NCBI RefSeq assembly: GCF_013030985.1
Contig: NZ_WPYP01000016.1
Location: 1 to 64,000 of the forward strand
Direction of reading: 5' to 3'
From: Ruegeria arenilitoris
GTDB taxonomy: Bacteria; Pseudomonadota; Alphaproteobacteria; Rhodobacterales; Rhodobacteraceae
Length of the DNA stretch: 64,000 nt
Below, in pieces: positions 1 through 8,724 of this stretch (positions are counted from its first letter, which is position 1; each line of letters begins with the position of its first letter). The notes beneath the pieces were generated by a model. The model was not told the DNA's origin and did no database searches. It saw only the letters and a list, made by a program, of their open reading frames with translations. Position numbers and translations under genes: made by a program.

Positions 1-173
1 TCCTGGCGGCGGGGGAAAACAACCCGATGGATGCGCTGCGCAATGCAATGATCATTGGTGCACTGCCCTTTACCATGGTGATGGGCCTGATGATGGTTTC
101 ACTGGCCAAGGCTCTCTACCGTGATGGTCAGCGCGACAAACACGCTGACTCAAGCACGCAGGCCGCTGAATAA
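1..173 (+). CDS. BCCT-family transporter, C-terminal end (partial)
   Basis: Only the last 57 codons are in the window; the gene begins upstream. The readable part holds an amphipathic stretch (AAGENNPMDALRNAMIIGA), one hydrophobic membrane segment rich in Met, Leu and Phe (LPFTMVMGLMMVSLAKALY) and a short charged cytoplasmic tail ending at TAA 171-173. This matches the last helix and tail of betaine/choline/carnitine/DMSP transporters, where an A-x-IxGALPF pattern before the last helix is common. These are sodium- or proton-coupled inner-membrane importers of quaternary ammonium or sulfonium osmolytes. A strong terminator follows 22 bases after the stop, so the gene ends its own transcript. 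The substrate cannot be read from this fragment. Confidence 0.7.
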   Translation, partial: LAAGENNPMDALRNAMIIGALPFTMVMGLMMVSLAKALYRDGQRDKHADSSTQAAE

Positions 174-195
174 GCACAAGTCCAAATGTCAAAAC

Positions 196-225
196 AAACG
201 CCGCCCCAACCGGGGCGGCGTTTTT
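196..225 (+). terminator. Rho-independent terminator
   Basis: A perfect 9-bp GC stem (CGCCGCCCC at 199-207 with GGGGCGGCG at 212-220) closes a 4-base loop. It is followed by TTTTT at 221-225 and preceded by AAA that can pair with it. It lies between the BCCT gene and the convergent DUF3726-type gene and may serve both directions. Confidence 0.9.
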
Positions 226-272
226 CGTTTACAGACAACGCAGGCGCTGCCCAGTGTTCCGTTTTTCAAGCT

Positions 273-1007
273 TCACGCAGGCCCGGCACCCGCGCGGGAC
301 TGGGCATTCGAGGGAACGAGAATGGGCCATGCGGCGGCGTTTAGTGCGTCCCAGTGATCTGGATCAACCTCAATCCCCAGTTCCAGCGCTTGGTTGTAGT
401 TGGCTGCAAACTGCGCCGCCGAAATTTCATGTCGCTGAAGTTCGGGTTGTTCGACCTGACGTGTCACCGCATCCGCCAGCAATGCGGGCTGAGTTGTGCA
501 GATGATCGTGACGGTCGAGATTTCTTTGCTGTCATCTGCATTGTCTACACGCCAGTAATGCGGGAAAGTCGCGCCGCTTTCAAAGCTCGCACCGTGCGAT
601 CCCGCCTGATCCTTCCAATAGGCCGATATATACACGCCCTGCTGCGCGACTATCGACAGGCCGTGCAGGATCAGGCCAGGATAGCGGCAGTTGGCCAATT
701 CGATGATCGCAAAGCCCGACTTGTTGGCCTTGGAGTGCATCAGATAGGCCGCCAGCGTGCCGTGTTCGCAGACATCCGCGCCACCCGCATCCAGAACGGA
801 GATATCGTCATTCTCGAAAACCAACCGCGGAGTCGCGCCACCCTTGGGGGCCAGTGGCGGCAGGGCAATGCGGTCGAACCCGCCCAGGCCCGCCATTTGC
901 GACCAGGTGACCAATTGGGCAGCGTCCTCGTAGTCGCCGATCTCATGCCCGGCTCCTTCATACGCGCGGGACAGCGCGGCGATCATTTCGTTACGGGATA
1001 CTTTCAT
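273..1007 (-). CDS. DUF3726-like protein
   Basis: A 244-residue soluble protein with no leader or membrane segment. It starts MKVSRNEMIAALSRAYEGAG and continues with an acidic helix, a Gly/Ala-rich centre and a C-terminal half ending in AGAGPA. The overall look recalls DUF3726 proteins of Rhodobacteraceae, whose function I do not know, so no reaction is proposed. Its start codon overlaps the stop of the upstream 566-residue gene by four bases, so the two are almost certainly translated together. Convergent with the BCCT gene. The DUF3726 label is from memory of family members and needs a profile search. Confidence 0.6.
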   Translation of the reverse strand: MKVSRNEMIAALSRAYEGAGHEIGDYEDAAQLVTWSQMAGLGGFDRIALPPLAPKGGATPRLVFENDDISVLDAGGADVCEHGTLAAYLMHSKANKSGFAIIELANCRYPGLILHGLSIVAQQGVYISAYWKDQAGSHGASFESGATFPHYWRVDNADDSKEISTVTIICTTQPALLADAVTRQVEQPELQRHEISAAQFAANYNQALELGIEVDPDHWDALNAAAWPILVPSNAQSRAGAGPA

Positions 1008-2704
1008 GCCTGTGCCTCCTCGATCTGCGGTTTCAGTGGCAGGAACCAGCTTTCATAAGTCTGGCCAATGTCATCAATCAGCGGCGCTCCCTGATACATC
1101 GTGTTACGTACCCACAGTTTCGAACGCGGGTCGAACTTGCTGACGCCAAAGAAGGCCAGTTTGCAGCGTAACAGATCCATGGGCCGCACGTTCCGGTCCG
1201 CAAGGTTGGCCTGAATTTCGGCGTATTTGTGTTTGCTCATGGTTTGGATGCGGCGCACGATGCTTTTCAGAGCCGGGCTGCGTAGCAGGAAATGAATAAC
1301 ATCACTGTCCGGATGTTCTTCAAGATCCTCCAGCAACACGTCATAACATGCGCGAACACGGCGGGCGATGGGCAGCGGCATCTGTTTTTCTACCCCCGGA
1401 TCAGCACCGGCAAAACCCAGGCGTGGTTCCAGCTTTTCTTCCGAGCGATACCAGAACGCATCCGATTGCTGGGGATCAGAAAAGTCGATGGCCAGCGCCC
1501 AGTCATAGCGATCCTCGATCAGCGTACGCAGCTGTTCGGTGCTCATGTCGGGGTCAATTACCGGATTGGGGACGACGGCAAAGCTGTCTTCCAGCTCGTT
1601 CACCAGTTCGGGATGAATCTCCAGACACAAAGCGTGGATAAGTTCCTGCGTCTCAAGGCTCCACGCGTCGCGGGCGTGATCCGACAGAGCCGACCATGTC
1701 TCTAACGCATCACCCTGCGCCGACAACCAGTCGCGCACCTCAGCCAGTTCCGCAATCAGAACCCGGTTGCGTTCGACCTGCTCTTCGTCTCCGGTGCGAC
1801 TTTCGTTAAAGTGTTGCTCAGCCCGGTCGATCAACTCATGAAACAGCTTTATGCGCCAGTCGGTCGGGGTGGCCTTGTGCAAGACCTGCGCCAGAGCAGT
1901 TTCGCGCATCTCTATCCACTGGCTCAGCAATTCTCCGTGGTTCACCAGATAAGGCGCCATGCCCAAACCGGTCGAGTTGCCGATACCAAAGAACCGTTTC
2001 AGCCGACTGTCCAGGGCCACGGCGGTTTCGGGCGAACGCGACTTCGCAATTTGATCCACCTGATCCAGACTGAACTGTCGGAGCATGTAGCAGATGAACA
2101 TCTCGGGGGCGAAGGGGCGGTTGAAGTCAGCAAACTTGGCTCGCACCTTGTTCCAGTCCGCCATGCCCAGCTTGCCACTACCGTAAACTGCAGTGGTGCG
2201 GTACAGGTATCCTACATCGGCGATCCGCCCCGCGTCAGGCTGGCGTCCGGCGCCGAGCTCCTCAAGCACATAACTGAACAGGCGCGAGCTGCGGTTGGCC
2301 CGCGACAGGCTGAAGACGCGCGCATCCACCCGGCCCGCTTCCTGTCGAGGCACGTTGCTCCGCATGTCCTCCAGCCAGATATCATCCACCTCGCCCTCAC
2401 AGAGCGCCATGGTCAGATCCCAGCTGGTGGCGATCACGCGGTCGTTGCGGTCTTCGTCGGACAGGAAGTTAGAAAACAGCACGAAGCTGAATACATCATT
2501 CGGTGTTTCAATTCGGTAGACCGCGGTGCCATAACCATCGTTGTCGAGATCGAAGCGCTGTCGATCGATGGACCATTCCTCTTTCATGATCCGGCGCACC
2601 AACGTGCGCATGAAGCTGAGTGTCGACGAATGCAACGACCCCAATCGCGCAAGGTCCATGACCTCGGCTTCGGGACGCATTCTGTCGGAAATTGCAGCAA
2701 TCAT
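1004..2704 (-). CDS. Conserved hypothetical protein, 566 aa, partner of the DUF3726-like protein
   Basis: A long soluble, acidic protein (566 residues) without signal peptide, membrane segment or any catalytic motif I recognise. It is rich in Trp, Arg, Glu and Leu and probably largely helical. An ATG start with GAGG just upstream on the minus strand makes the start credible. It is transcribed leftward and its stop overlaps the start of the DUF3726-like gene, so the two form a two-gene operon. A divergent or upstream promoter must lie in the short space to the LysR gene, which is transcribed the same way. The coupling to a BCCT importer and a LysR regulator suggests catabolism of an osmolyte or organosulfur or nitrogen compound, but that is context only. 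Confidence 0.75.
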   Translation of the reverse strand: MIAAISDRMRPEAEVMDLARLGSLHSSTLSFMRTLVRRIMKEEWSIDRQRFDLDNDGYGTAVYRIETPNDVFSFVLFSNFLSDEDRNDRVIATSWDLTMALCEGEVDDIWLEDMRSNVPRQEAGRVDARVFSLSRANRSSRLFSYVLEELGAGRQPDAGRIADVGYLYRTTAVYGSGKLGMADWNKVRAKFADFNRPFAPEMFICYMLRQFSLDQVDQIAKSRSPETAVALDSRLKRFFGIGNSTGLGMAPYLVNHGELLSQWIEMRETALAQVLHKATPTDWRIKLFHELIDRAEQHFNESRTGDEEQVERNRVLIAELAEVRDWLSAQGDALETWSALSDHARDAWSLETQELIHALCLEIHPELVNELEDSFAVVPNPVIDPDMSTEQLRTLIEDRYDWALAIDFSDPQQSDAFWYRSEEKLEPRLGFAGADPGVEKQMPLPIARRVRACYDVLLEDLEEHPDSDVIHFLLRSPALKSIVRRIQTMSKHKYAEIQANLADRNVRPMDLLRCKLAFFGVSKFDPRSKLWVRNTMYQGAPLIDDIGQTYESWFLPLKPQIEEAQA

Positions 2705-2799
2705 TTGACCCTCCTACGTCTGATATGCGTTGAGGGAATGCTTCGCCGGAACGGACGGTAGAGTAAAATTTGAACTTTCTGGGTATTTATTTGCAGAAA

Positions 2800-3762
2800 T
2801 TATAAATTATCGGCATTTGCCTGGACTGTATTGTTAGGAAACATGGATGACATCTTGTTTGACCGGGATTGCAGAAACGTCAGAAACTCCTGCGCGGCGG
2901 TCGGCAGCGGCTGCTTGCCCGAGGTAATCATGCACAGATCACGGTACAGATCGGGTTCGGACAGTCGCCGGTAGACCAGAGACGGGTTCAGGTAATCCGG
3001 CGAGGCCAGAGCAGGCAACGCCGACACTGCCCTCCCCTGTTCGACGATTCCGACCAGCGCGGCAATGGTCAGGACAGTATAGTCGGGCTCGGATACGGAG
3101 ACAGGCAAACTCCGCACGCCATCGGTCAGACGGCTGATCCCGGTGTCATCGGCCATGCCGACAAACGATTGATCCCCAAGACAGGCCCATGTCAACCTGT
3201 CCTTGCGCCGCGCCAGAGGGTGATCCGCCCGACAAATCAAACCCACATGATCCCGGAGGAAAGGAGTATAGGTCAAAACCGGATTGCCGGACCACATATT
3301 CGCAATCCCGAAATCGGCGACCCCGTTGAGAACCTGCGTTTCAACCCCACGTCCGTTATCGTCCTGAATTTGCACCGAGACATCCGGATTGACAGTTGCA
3401 TAATCCCGGATAGCCTGCGGCAGTACCCGGATTGCGACGGAAGGCAGCGCAGCGATACGTACCCGATTGCGTTGTTTCCTGGCGCTGGTCCGTGCCGAAA
3501 GGATCGCATCGTCAAGGTCGCTCAGGATGGCTTCGGCCTTGTGTAGAAACTCCTTCCCCTGAGCTGTCAGCGAAACTGAACGTGTGGTGCGTTGCAGCAA
3601 AGCCGCCTCAACGTGTTCTTCGAATTGCTGGATGCTGAGGGTCAGGGCAGGCTGGGAAATAGCGAGCTCGTCCGCCGCCTTGCTGAACGACCCGCATTTC
3701 GCCACCTGCACGAAGGCACGAAGCTGCTTGAGTGTTACGTTTCTGGAAACCGGCCTGGACAT
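2800..3762 (-). CDS. LysR-family transcriptional regulator
   Basis: A 320-residue protein with the standard LysR plan. The N-terminal winged helix-turn-helix is at about residues 8-66 (LKQLRAFVQVAKCGSFSKAA, then AISQPALTLSIQQFE). A linker helix follows, then a periplasmic-binding-protein-like effector domain from about residue 95 (RVRIAALPSVAIRVLP). The length is normal for the family, usually 290-330. It is transcribed in the same direction as the 566-residue and DUF3726-like genes, about 95 bases upstream of them, and is the likely regulator of that pair or of the BCCT gene. The effector cannot be inferred from sequence. Confidence 0.92.
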   Translation of the reverse strand: MSRPVSRNVTLKQLRAFVQVAKCGSFSKAADELAISQPALTLSIQQFEEHVEAALLQRTTRSVSLTAQGKEFLHKAEAILSDLDDAILSARTSARKQRNRVRIAALPSVAIRVLPQAIRDYATVNPDVSVQIQDDNGRGVETQVLNGVADFGIANMWSGNPVLTYTPFLRDHVGLICRADHPLARRKDRLTWACLGDQSFVGMADDTGISRLTDGVRSLPVSVSEPDYTVLTIAALVGIVEQGRAVSALPALASPDYLNPSLVYRRLSEPDLYRDLCMITSGKQPLPTAAQEFLTFLQSRSNKMSSMFPNNTVQANADNL

Positions 3763-4173
3763 GGGCAGAGTCTAAACCAGTTACGCAGCGGGTGCCTGCG
3801 AAATCGTCCCTACGTGTGACTATCTGCATAACATCAGGCACATGATGGGTTGGAGCACCGCAGCACTGCCAGATTGAAGGGGGTCTGTGAGACACTTGTG
3901 GGGTTGGCCGGCACCAAGGGAATTTCATGCTATTGGGCGTTTTCGTTCAAAAGCGAAGCCGCAGTGCTCTTCTTCTGCAGCGCTTGGTGGGAGGTTACAA
4001 ACGGTCACGAAGATATCAGCCCGTCGGGTTCCAATCCTGTAAACCACCCCGACCGTTACCACTTGCAAGAGTTGATCACGGAAAATGGCACTTACCGTGT
4101 CGCGCTGAAAGACAAATGTCAGCCGGCCCGAACTTTGGTAAGAGTGGGTTTTGAGTACAACATGTGAGAAGTC
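3763..4173. other. Intergenic stretch without a convincing gene
   Basis: About 410 bases between the LysR start and the torT stop. A 105-codon open frame exists on the plus strand (3850-4167), but it has no ribosome site, low-complexity composition and no recognisable family. I see no terminator with a T-run and no RNA gene here. It must hold the LysR promoter. Confidence 0.5.
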
Positions 4174-5175
4174 TTACTGAATGCTTGGAAAGTACTCTGC
4201 CGGAGATATCTGGATATCGGTCAGCGTCGGATCTGACCGGGTCAAAAGGACTATGTCAGGCCCAACCAGACCGGCCGGCTTTCCGGATGCCAGAACGGAC
4301 ACAACCTGATTGAGTGCCATGTCACCCTGCATGGCCGGATCGTCAAATGGAGCTGCTAAGACCCTTCCATTCATCAAGCCACGCATGACCGTATGGCTGA
4401 TATAGGTAGAGATCAGCTGCGGCGGCTCAGGATCATCTGAGTTCACAAGTACACCAATTGCCGCCTCAATCGCGGGGGCGCTGCCGATCAGATAATCGGC
4501 ATCGGGATAGCGCTCCAAGGCCGCTTCGACCTGCGCCAATTGCTGACTAAGGCCCGTGTCGGCACCAAAGACTTCAAGGATTGTTACCTCGCTGCCGCTC
4601 AAGCCGTTACGCAGCCCGGTCTCCAGTGGCCCGGTCCATCCGGCTTCTGACGGGCCTGAAATGAAGATTGCGGTTTTGCGCGGCGATCCGTCGGGATGCA
4701 GCTTGGTCAAATGATGTCCAACGGCTTGTCCCATATCCTGCCAGTCGACTCCGATGCGTCCACTCAGGGTATCTGCATGGAGCTCGTTGACCAGACCAAT
4801 AACGGGGGTCTTCCGCGCGGCCTGTTCTATTGACGCGATCAGATCCGGATGATCAGACGTCACTGCGCCGATGAGGATCGCGTCAACGCCCTGTTCAATG
4901 CAGGTATCAATCTGCCTGATCTGCCGTGACCGGGCGCGGTAGCCGCCCGCCTCATAGAGCAGCAGGTCCAATTCCAACCGTTCAGCCTGCTGTTCCAGGC
5001 CATAGCCGACGCTTAGCCAATATTCATCCTTGAAATGAGGAACAAGAACGCACACCAAGGGGCGCGGACCTGCCGTGGCAGCAGACCAGAACGCGACACA
5101 TAGTCCGGTCGCCAAGATTGAACCAACCCAGATGGCCCCGTAGTGTCTGACAATGCGACGGACGAGATTTGACAC
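4174..5175 (-). CDS. torT: TorT-like periplasmic TMAO-sensing binding protein
   Basis: A periplasmic binding protein of the type-I (ribose-binding) fold. From residue about 37 it reads RPLVCVLVPHFKDEYWLSV, then YGLEQQAERLELDLLLYEAGG, typical of TorT, which binds TMAO and presents it to the TorS sensor kinase. The N-terminus has a hydrophobic export segment (VGSILATGLCVAFW) ending in AATAG. The open frame extends further upstream, but that part lies inside torS on the other strand and has odd composition. The GTG at 5175 is the best compromise start and still overlaps the torS start by 23 bases. It is divergent from torS, the usual partner, with torR and torA just beyond. Confidence 0.8.
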   Translation of the reverse strand: MSNLVRRIVRHYGAIWVGSILATGLCVAFWSAATAGPRPLVCVLVPHFKDEYWLSVGYGLEQQAERLELDLLLYEAGGYRARSRQIRQIDTCIEQGVDAILIGAVTSDHPDLIASIEQAARKTPVIGLVNELHADTLSGRIGVDWQDMGQAVGHHLTKLHPDGSPRKTAIFISGPSEAGWTGPLETGLRNGLSGSEVTILEVFGADTGLSQQLAQVEAALERYPDADYLIGSAPAIEAAIGVLVNSDDPEPPQLISTYISHTVMRGLMNGRVLAAPFDDPAMQGDMALNQVVSVLASGKPAGLVGPDIVLLTRSDPTLTDIQISPAEYFPSIQ

Positions 5176-7933
5176 GCGGCTGATCCAGATCCTTTCAGCA
5201 ATGGGGGCGCTTGCCATTATGGTGGGTATCGTCGCGATTGCCGTCAACCGATATCTTATACGCACGCAGAACGAGCTGATCGAAACAAATCTGCCCGCGA
5301 TTGAGCTGGCCAGTCGGATCGGTGCCTCTGCCGAGGTAGTTGGTACACTTGCCACAGCATTCACGCAGGCGGATACCAGCGATGACCTTGATCGAATTTC
5401 AGTCGCGCTTGGCCAGACCGTCGAAAGCATCGAAGGTGGAGTTAAGGTCTTGCAAGGCATGACCCCAGCCATGGCAGGCGCAGGGCCGGACTCTCGCGCC
5501 AGCGAAATTGTTGCGCAAATGGCCGAAAACGGACAAGAGGAGTTGCAGCTTGCCATACGGATCGCGGAACAAACAAACGAGATCATCCAGTTGGCGGGCC
5601 AACTGGATTCACTCGTCAGCGACGATACCGATCTGGCGCGACTTAGGATAACAGCCGGCATCGTAGGGATTTATACCGATTCTGACGGTGACCCGCGCCT
5701 GGCACTGGACGAGCTTGCGGATCGCCATTTCTTTGCCTTTGAACGGTTGACCGAGCTTGCAAACGTGGTTGATGCGATCCGGCTGAAGCTGCAGCAGGTT
5801 CAGGTGATTGCCGCGCCGGATGCGCTGGCGGATCTGCGCGCCGAGCTATCGGATCGTCTGAATTTGGCCGACCGCCGAATCCGCTATCTGCCGACACCTA
5901 CGGCGCGGGAAGCGGCGCAGGCTGCGCTGCACCAGCTGCAGGATACCGTTGCGCAAGGTGGGCTGGTCGATACGCAGCGGGACAGAATCGCCTTGCAGAT
6001 GGCGATTGCTGACGACAGTCAACGCCTGCAATCCATGATCGCCAGCCTGTCGTCGCAAGCCCGACAGGCACGCGACGCCGTGCAGGCCCAGGGGGTCGCC
6101 CAGATCGCGGCAGCAGAACGGCAGTCGTCAGTGATGAACATCGCATTGCTTGTGGTGGTCGCTGCAGCAGTAATCACCGGTTCGATATTGTGGCTTTACG
6201 CCCGACAGCAACTGGTCGACCGTCTGGGAGAGCTGGCCCGACGCATCGTGGCCGTGGCGGAAGGGGAATATGGCGCTCCGATGAAGATCAGCGGCCATGA
6301 TGAGATCGGGCGTATGGAAAAAGCGCTCAATATCCTGCGTCGCCGTGCAAGCGAAGCGGCCGATCTGCGCGAACATCTGGAAGAGGCGGTGATCGCACGT
6401 ACCGGCGATGTCGTTGCCGAGATGCAGGCCTCGGACGCGGCACGCACAGAGGCCGAGGCTGCAAACCGCAGTAAGACCGAGTTTCTGGCCCGGATGAGTC
6501 ATGAAATCCGCACCCCGCTGAACGGTATTATCGGGATGTTGGGGTTGCTGGAGGCCGAAGTGACGGACAAGGCCCGGCAAGACCGGGTGCGAACGGCACA
6601 CCGCTCGGCCCGCGAATTGCTGGAGATCACCAATGACATCCTGAATTATGCCAGCAGTGAAGACAGCGGCAATCGCACGAACCCTGTGCATTTTCACCTG
6701 CGCGATCTGGTTGGCCAGCTTGGTCACCAGCTGCAGTCGCTGGCAGCAAAGACGGGGCTGCAAACCGTTGTTGAACTCGCAGAGCCCGCCCCTCCGGTGC
6801 TGTTCGGCGATGTTGTGAAAATCCGTCAGATACTGGGCAACCTGATCTCGAACGCGGTCAAGTACACCAAGCGCGGGACTGTCACGCTTACCGTGGACCA
6901 TGCGGTGGCGGACGACACCGGACAACCTGTTGTCAGCTTCACGGTGGACGACACCGGAATAGGCATGACGCGCGAAGCTATCGCTCAGGCCTTTGACGCC
7001 TATTCGCGGACAGCAACCGTGAAACGCGCGGGAATTGAAGGGCTCGGCCTCGGCCTTGCAATATCGCGTAATCTGACCGAAGCGCTCGGCGGGGCGCTGA
7101 GCATTGAAAGTGAGCCCGGCGTCGGCACCCGGTTTACTCTGACCGTCCCGTTGATGCCCGGCGATGCCGATTGTGTGGCCGAAGACGAAACCCACTTGTC
7201 CGAGGCTGATCTCAACCGCAATGTCCTGGTGATCGACGATCATGCGGTGAATCGCATGGTCGCACGCGGATATCTTGAGCGGCTGGGCTGTCGGGTGCAG
7301 GAAGCCGAAACCGGAATGGCCGGATTGAAGTGCTGCCGCGACAACCGCTTCGATCTGATCCTGATCGATCTTGATTTGCCGGACATGCGGGGCGAGGAAG
7401 TGGCCGCACGGATCGGTGCCGGGGAACACGCACCGATGCTGGTCGCGTTGACGGCGCATCTGATTGACGACACGAAACAGAACCGCGCCCAATTAGGTGT
7501 TGCCCGCATTCTAGCCAAGCCGATCTCGCCCAGAGCTTTGACGGAAGTTCTTTCGCCCGTCAGCCCAACCGAAACACCCCTGCGCGAAACCGCGGTTCTG
7601 GACAGTCTTCGCAGCGATATTTCAGATCTGGGCCCGGAAACAACCGGGCTGATCGTTTCCGAGTTTCTGCGCGCATTGCCCGAGGCTTTGGAAACGATCA
7701 AATCCACACGGGCCGATCAACAACGCAAGGCCGCCCACCGGTTGAAAGGGGCCGCCTCGAATTTCCAGCTTGAGGCGCTGTGTACGCTGCTTGCCGAGTT
7801 GGAGGCACAAGACTGTGATGCCAGCGAGGCCCTGTTGGATCGGGTTAGCGCCAGTGCCAAGACCGCGGCATCAACCCTTGAAGCGGCGGCTGCAGAGGCG
7901 GGGCTTCAGGTCGAGGCCGGATCAACGAAGTGA
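5153..7933 (+). CDS. torS: TorS hybrid sensor histidine kinase
   Basis: A 926-residue tripartite kinase of the TorS/ArcB class. It has an N-terminal membrane segment (about residues 12-35), a large helical periplasmic sensor region, and a second membrane segment near residues 325-350. HAMP follows (ARRIVAVAEGEYGAPMKI), then the HisKA site with phospho-accepting His450 (MSHEIRTPLNGIIGM). The ATPase motifs include NLISNAVKYT, DDTGIGM and GLGLGLAI. The receiver holds Asp739 (ILIDLDLPD) and the C-terminal Hpt domain holds His862 (AAHRLKGAASNF). The full His-Asp-His relay is intact. It receives the TorT-TMAO signal and phosphorylates TorR. Its 3' end overlaps torR, on the other strand, by 28 bases. 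Confidence 0.93.
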   Translation: MRRTRFDTRLIQILSAMGALAIMVGIVAIAVNRYLIRTQNELIETNLPAIELASRIGASAEVVGTLATAFTQADTSDDLDRISVALGQTVESIEGGVKVLQGMTPAMAGAGPDSRASEIVAQMAENGQEELQLAIRIAEQTNEIIQLAGQLDSLVSDDTDLARLRITAGIVGIYTDSDGDPRLALDELADRHFFAFERLTELANVVDAIRLKLQQVQVIAAPDALADLRAELSDRLNLADRRIRYLPTPTAREAAQAALHQLQDTVAQGGLVDTQRDRIALQMAIADDSQRLQSMIASLSSQARQARDAVQAQGVAQIAAAERQSSVMNIALLVVVAAAVITGSILWLYARQQLVDRLGELARRIVAVAEGEYGAPMKISGHDEIGRMEKALNILRRRASEAADLREHLEEAVIARTGDVVAEMQASDAARTEAEAANRSKTEFLARMSHEIRTPLNGIIGMLGLLEAEVTDKARQDRVRTAHRSARELLEITNDILNYASSEDSGNRTNPVHFHLRDLVGQLGHQLQSLAAKTGLQTVVELAEPAPPVLFGDVVKIRQILGNLISNAVKYTKRGTVTLTVDHAVADDTGQPVVSFTVDDTGIGMTREAIAQAFDAYSRTATVKRAGIEGLGLGLAISRNLTEALGGALSIESEPGVGTRFTLTVPLMPGDADCVAEDETHLSEADLNRNVLVIDDHAVNRMVARGYLERLGCRVQEAETGMAGLKCCRDNRFDLILIDLDLPDMRGEEVAARIGAGEHAPMLVALTAHLIDDTKQNRAQLGVARILAKPISPRALTEVLSPVSPTETPLRETAVLDSLRSDISDLGPETTGLIVSEFLRALPEALETIKSTRADQQRKAAHRLKGAASNFQLEALCTLLAELEAQDCDASEALLDRVSASAKTAASTLEAAAAEAGLQVEAGSTK

Positions 7934-8610
7934 TAGCCCTGACCATGTTGGGTCAGAATCCATTCTGGATTGGCCGGGTCCTTTTCCAGCTTCTTGCGCA
8001 GCCGTCCAACCACCACATCGATCATCCGGTCGTTGGCGCGGTTGGAGCTGCGGCCGATCAATTCGGAGAGCCGCGCGCGGCTGAGCGTCTGCCCAGGGTG
8101 ATCCGCAAGCGCGGTCATGATCGCGAATTCCTGAGGTGTAAGTGTTTCTGTTCTTGCTGCCGAGACCAACCGGTGTCGAATCCGATCAAAACACCAAACG
8201 CCAAATAATTCGACCGGTGGAGGGCCCTCGGGTGCCTGCCCGATATCCGCAATCCGGGCCAACAGGTTTTTCACGCGCGCCGCCAACTCACGTTTGTCGA
8301 ATGGTTTCGTCACATAGTCGTCGGCGCCCATTTCCAATCCGACGATCTTGTCGACCTGATCATCGCGGGCTGTCAGCAGAATGATACCGACCCGTGATTT
8401 TGCCCGCTGTTCACGGGTGATCGTCAGGCCATCCTTTCCGTCCATGTTGATATCAACCAACAACAGATCCGGCGGATCGTATTCGATGATGCTCTCCATC
8501 TCGTCCGCGTCCTCGGCCATGCTGACACGATGCCCCTGTTCTTGCAGGTAAGCGGCAAGCCGCAACCGGGTTGTGCGGTCGTCTTCGACAATGAGGATAT
8601 GCTGCGCCAT
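7906..8610 (-). CDS. torR: TorR response regulator (OmpR family)
   Basis: A 234-residue response regulator. The receiver (residues 1-120) has acidic pocket EDD at 9-11, phospho-acceptor Asp53 (LLVDINMDG), switch Thr in LLTARD and Lys in VTKPFDKREL. A winged-helix DNA-binding domain follows, with the ALADHPGQTLSRARL start and a GYHFVDP C-terminus typical of OmpR regulators. It is convergent with and overlaps torS, and divergent from torA across a 114-base region containing two tandem Tor-box-like decamers. The expected role is TMAO-dependent activation of torA. Confidence 0.92.
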   Translation of the reverse strand: MAQHILIVEDDRTTRLRLAAYLQEQGHRVSMAEDADEMESIIEYDPPDLLLVDINMDGKDGLTITREQRAKSRVGIILLTARDDQVDKIVGLEMGADDYVTKPFDKRELAARVKNLLARIADIGQAPEGPPPVELFGVWCFDRIRHRLVSAARTETLTPQEFAIMTALADHPGQTLSRARLSELIGRSSNRANDRMIDVVVGRLRKKLEKDPANPEWILTQHGQGYHFVDPAST

Positions 8611-8617
8611 ATGCTGC

Positions 8618-8637
8618 TTTTACATTTCTTTACATAT
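8618..8637 (+). promoter_or_regulatory. Candidate pair of Tor boxes (TorR sites)
   Basis: Two head-to-tail decamers share TTTACAT at exact 10-base spacing: TTTTACATTT (8618-8627) and CTTTACATAT (8628-8637). The second matches the E. coli Tor box CTGTTCATAT at 8 of 10 positions, the first at 6 of 10. They sit in the torR-torA divergent region about 97 bases upstream of the torA start. Assignment as TorR sites is inference. Confidence 0.5.
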
Positions 8638-8651
8638 TCGGACAACCGCAG

Positions 8652-8665
8652 TTGTGCGCAATCAA
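8652..8665. promoter_or_regulatory. FNR/CRP-family-like box upstream of torA
   Basis: TTGTGCGCAATCAA fits TTGNN-N4-NNCAA with 8 of 10 positions of TTGAT-N4-ATCAA. Its centre lies about 66 bases before the torA ATG, a distance shared with similar sites before other genes of this window. Confidence 0.4.
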
Positions 8666-8724
8666 AGCGACAGCTTTGCCCAAGAAATATTGTGCGCCCA
8701 GAAGCCAGCCACAGGAGGCCCGAT

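Noticed and set aside
3850..4167. 105-codon open frame between the LysR gene and torT
   Set aside because: No ribosome site, no recognisable family and composition unlike the neighbouring coding sequence.
5176..5661. Upstream extension of torT by up to 162 residues
   Set aside because: The extension is the reverse strand of torS, has Ser/Ile/Ala-rich shadow composition and would hide the export segment inside the protein.
6128..7492. Long minus-strand frame (454 codons) inside torS
   Set aside because: Shadow of a GC-rich gene; His, Gln and Arg-rich composition and no start signals.
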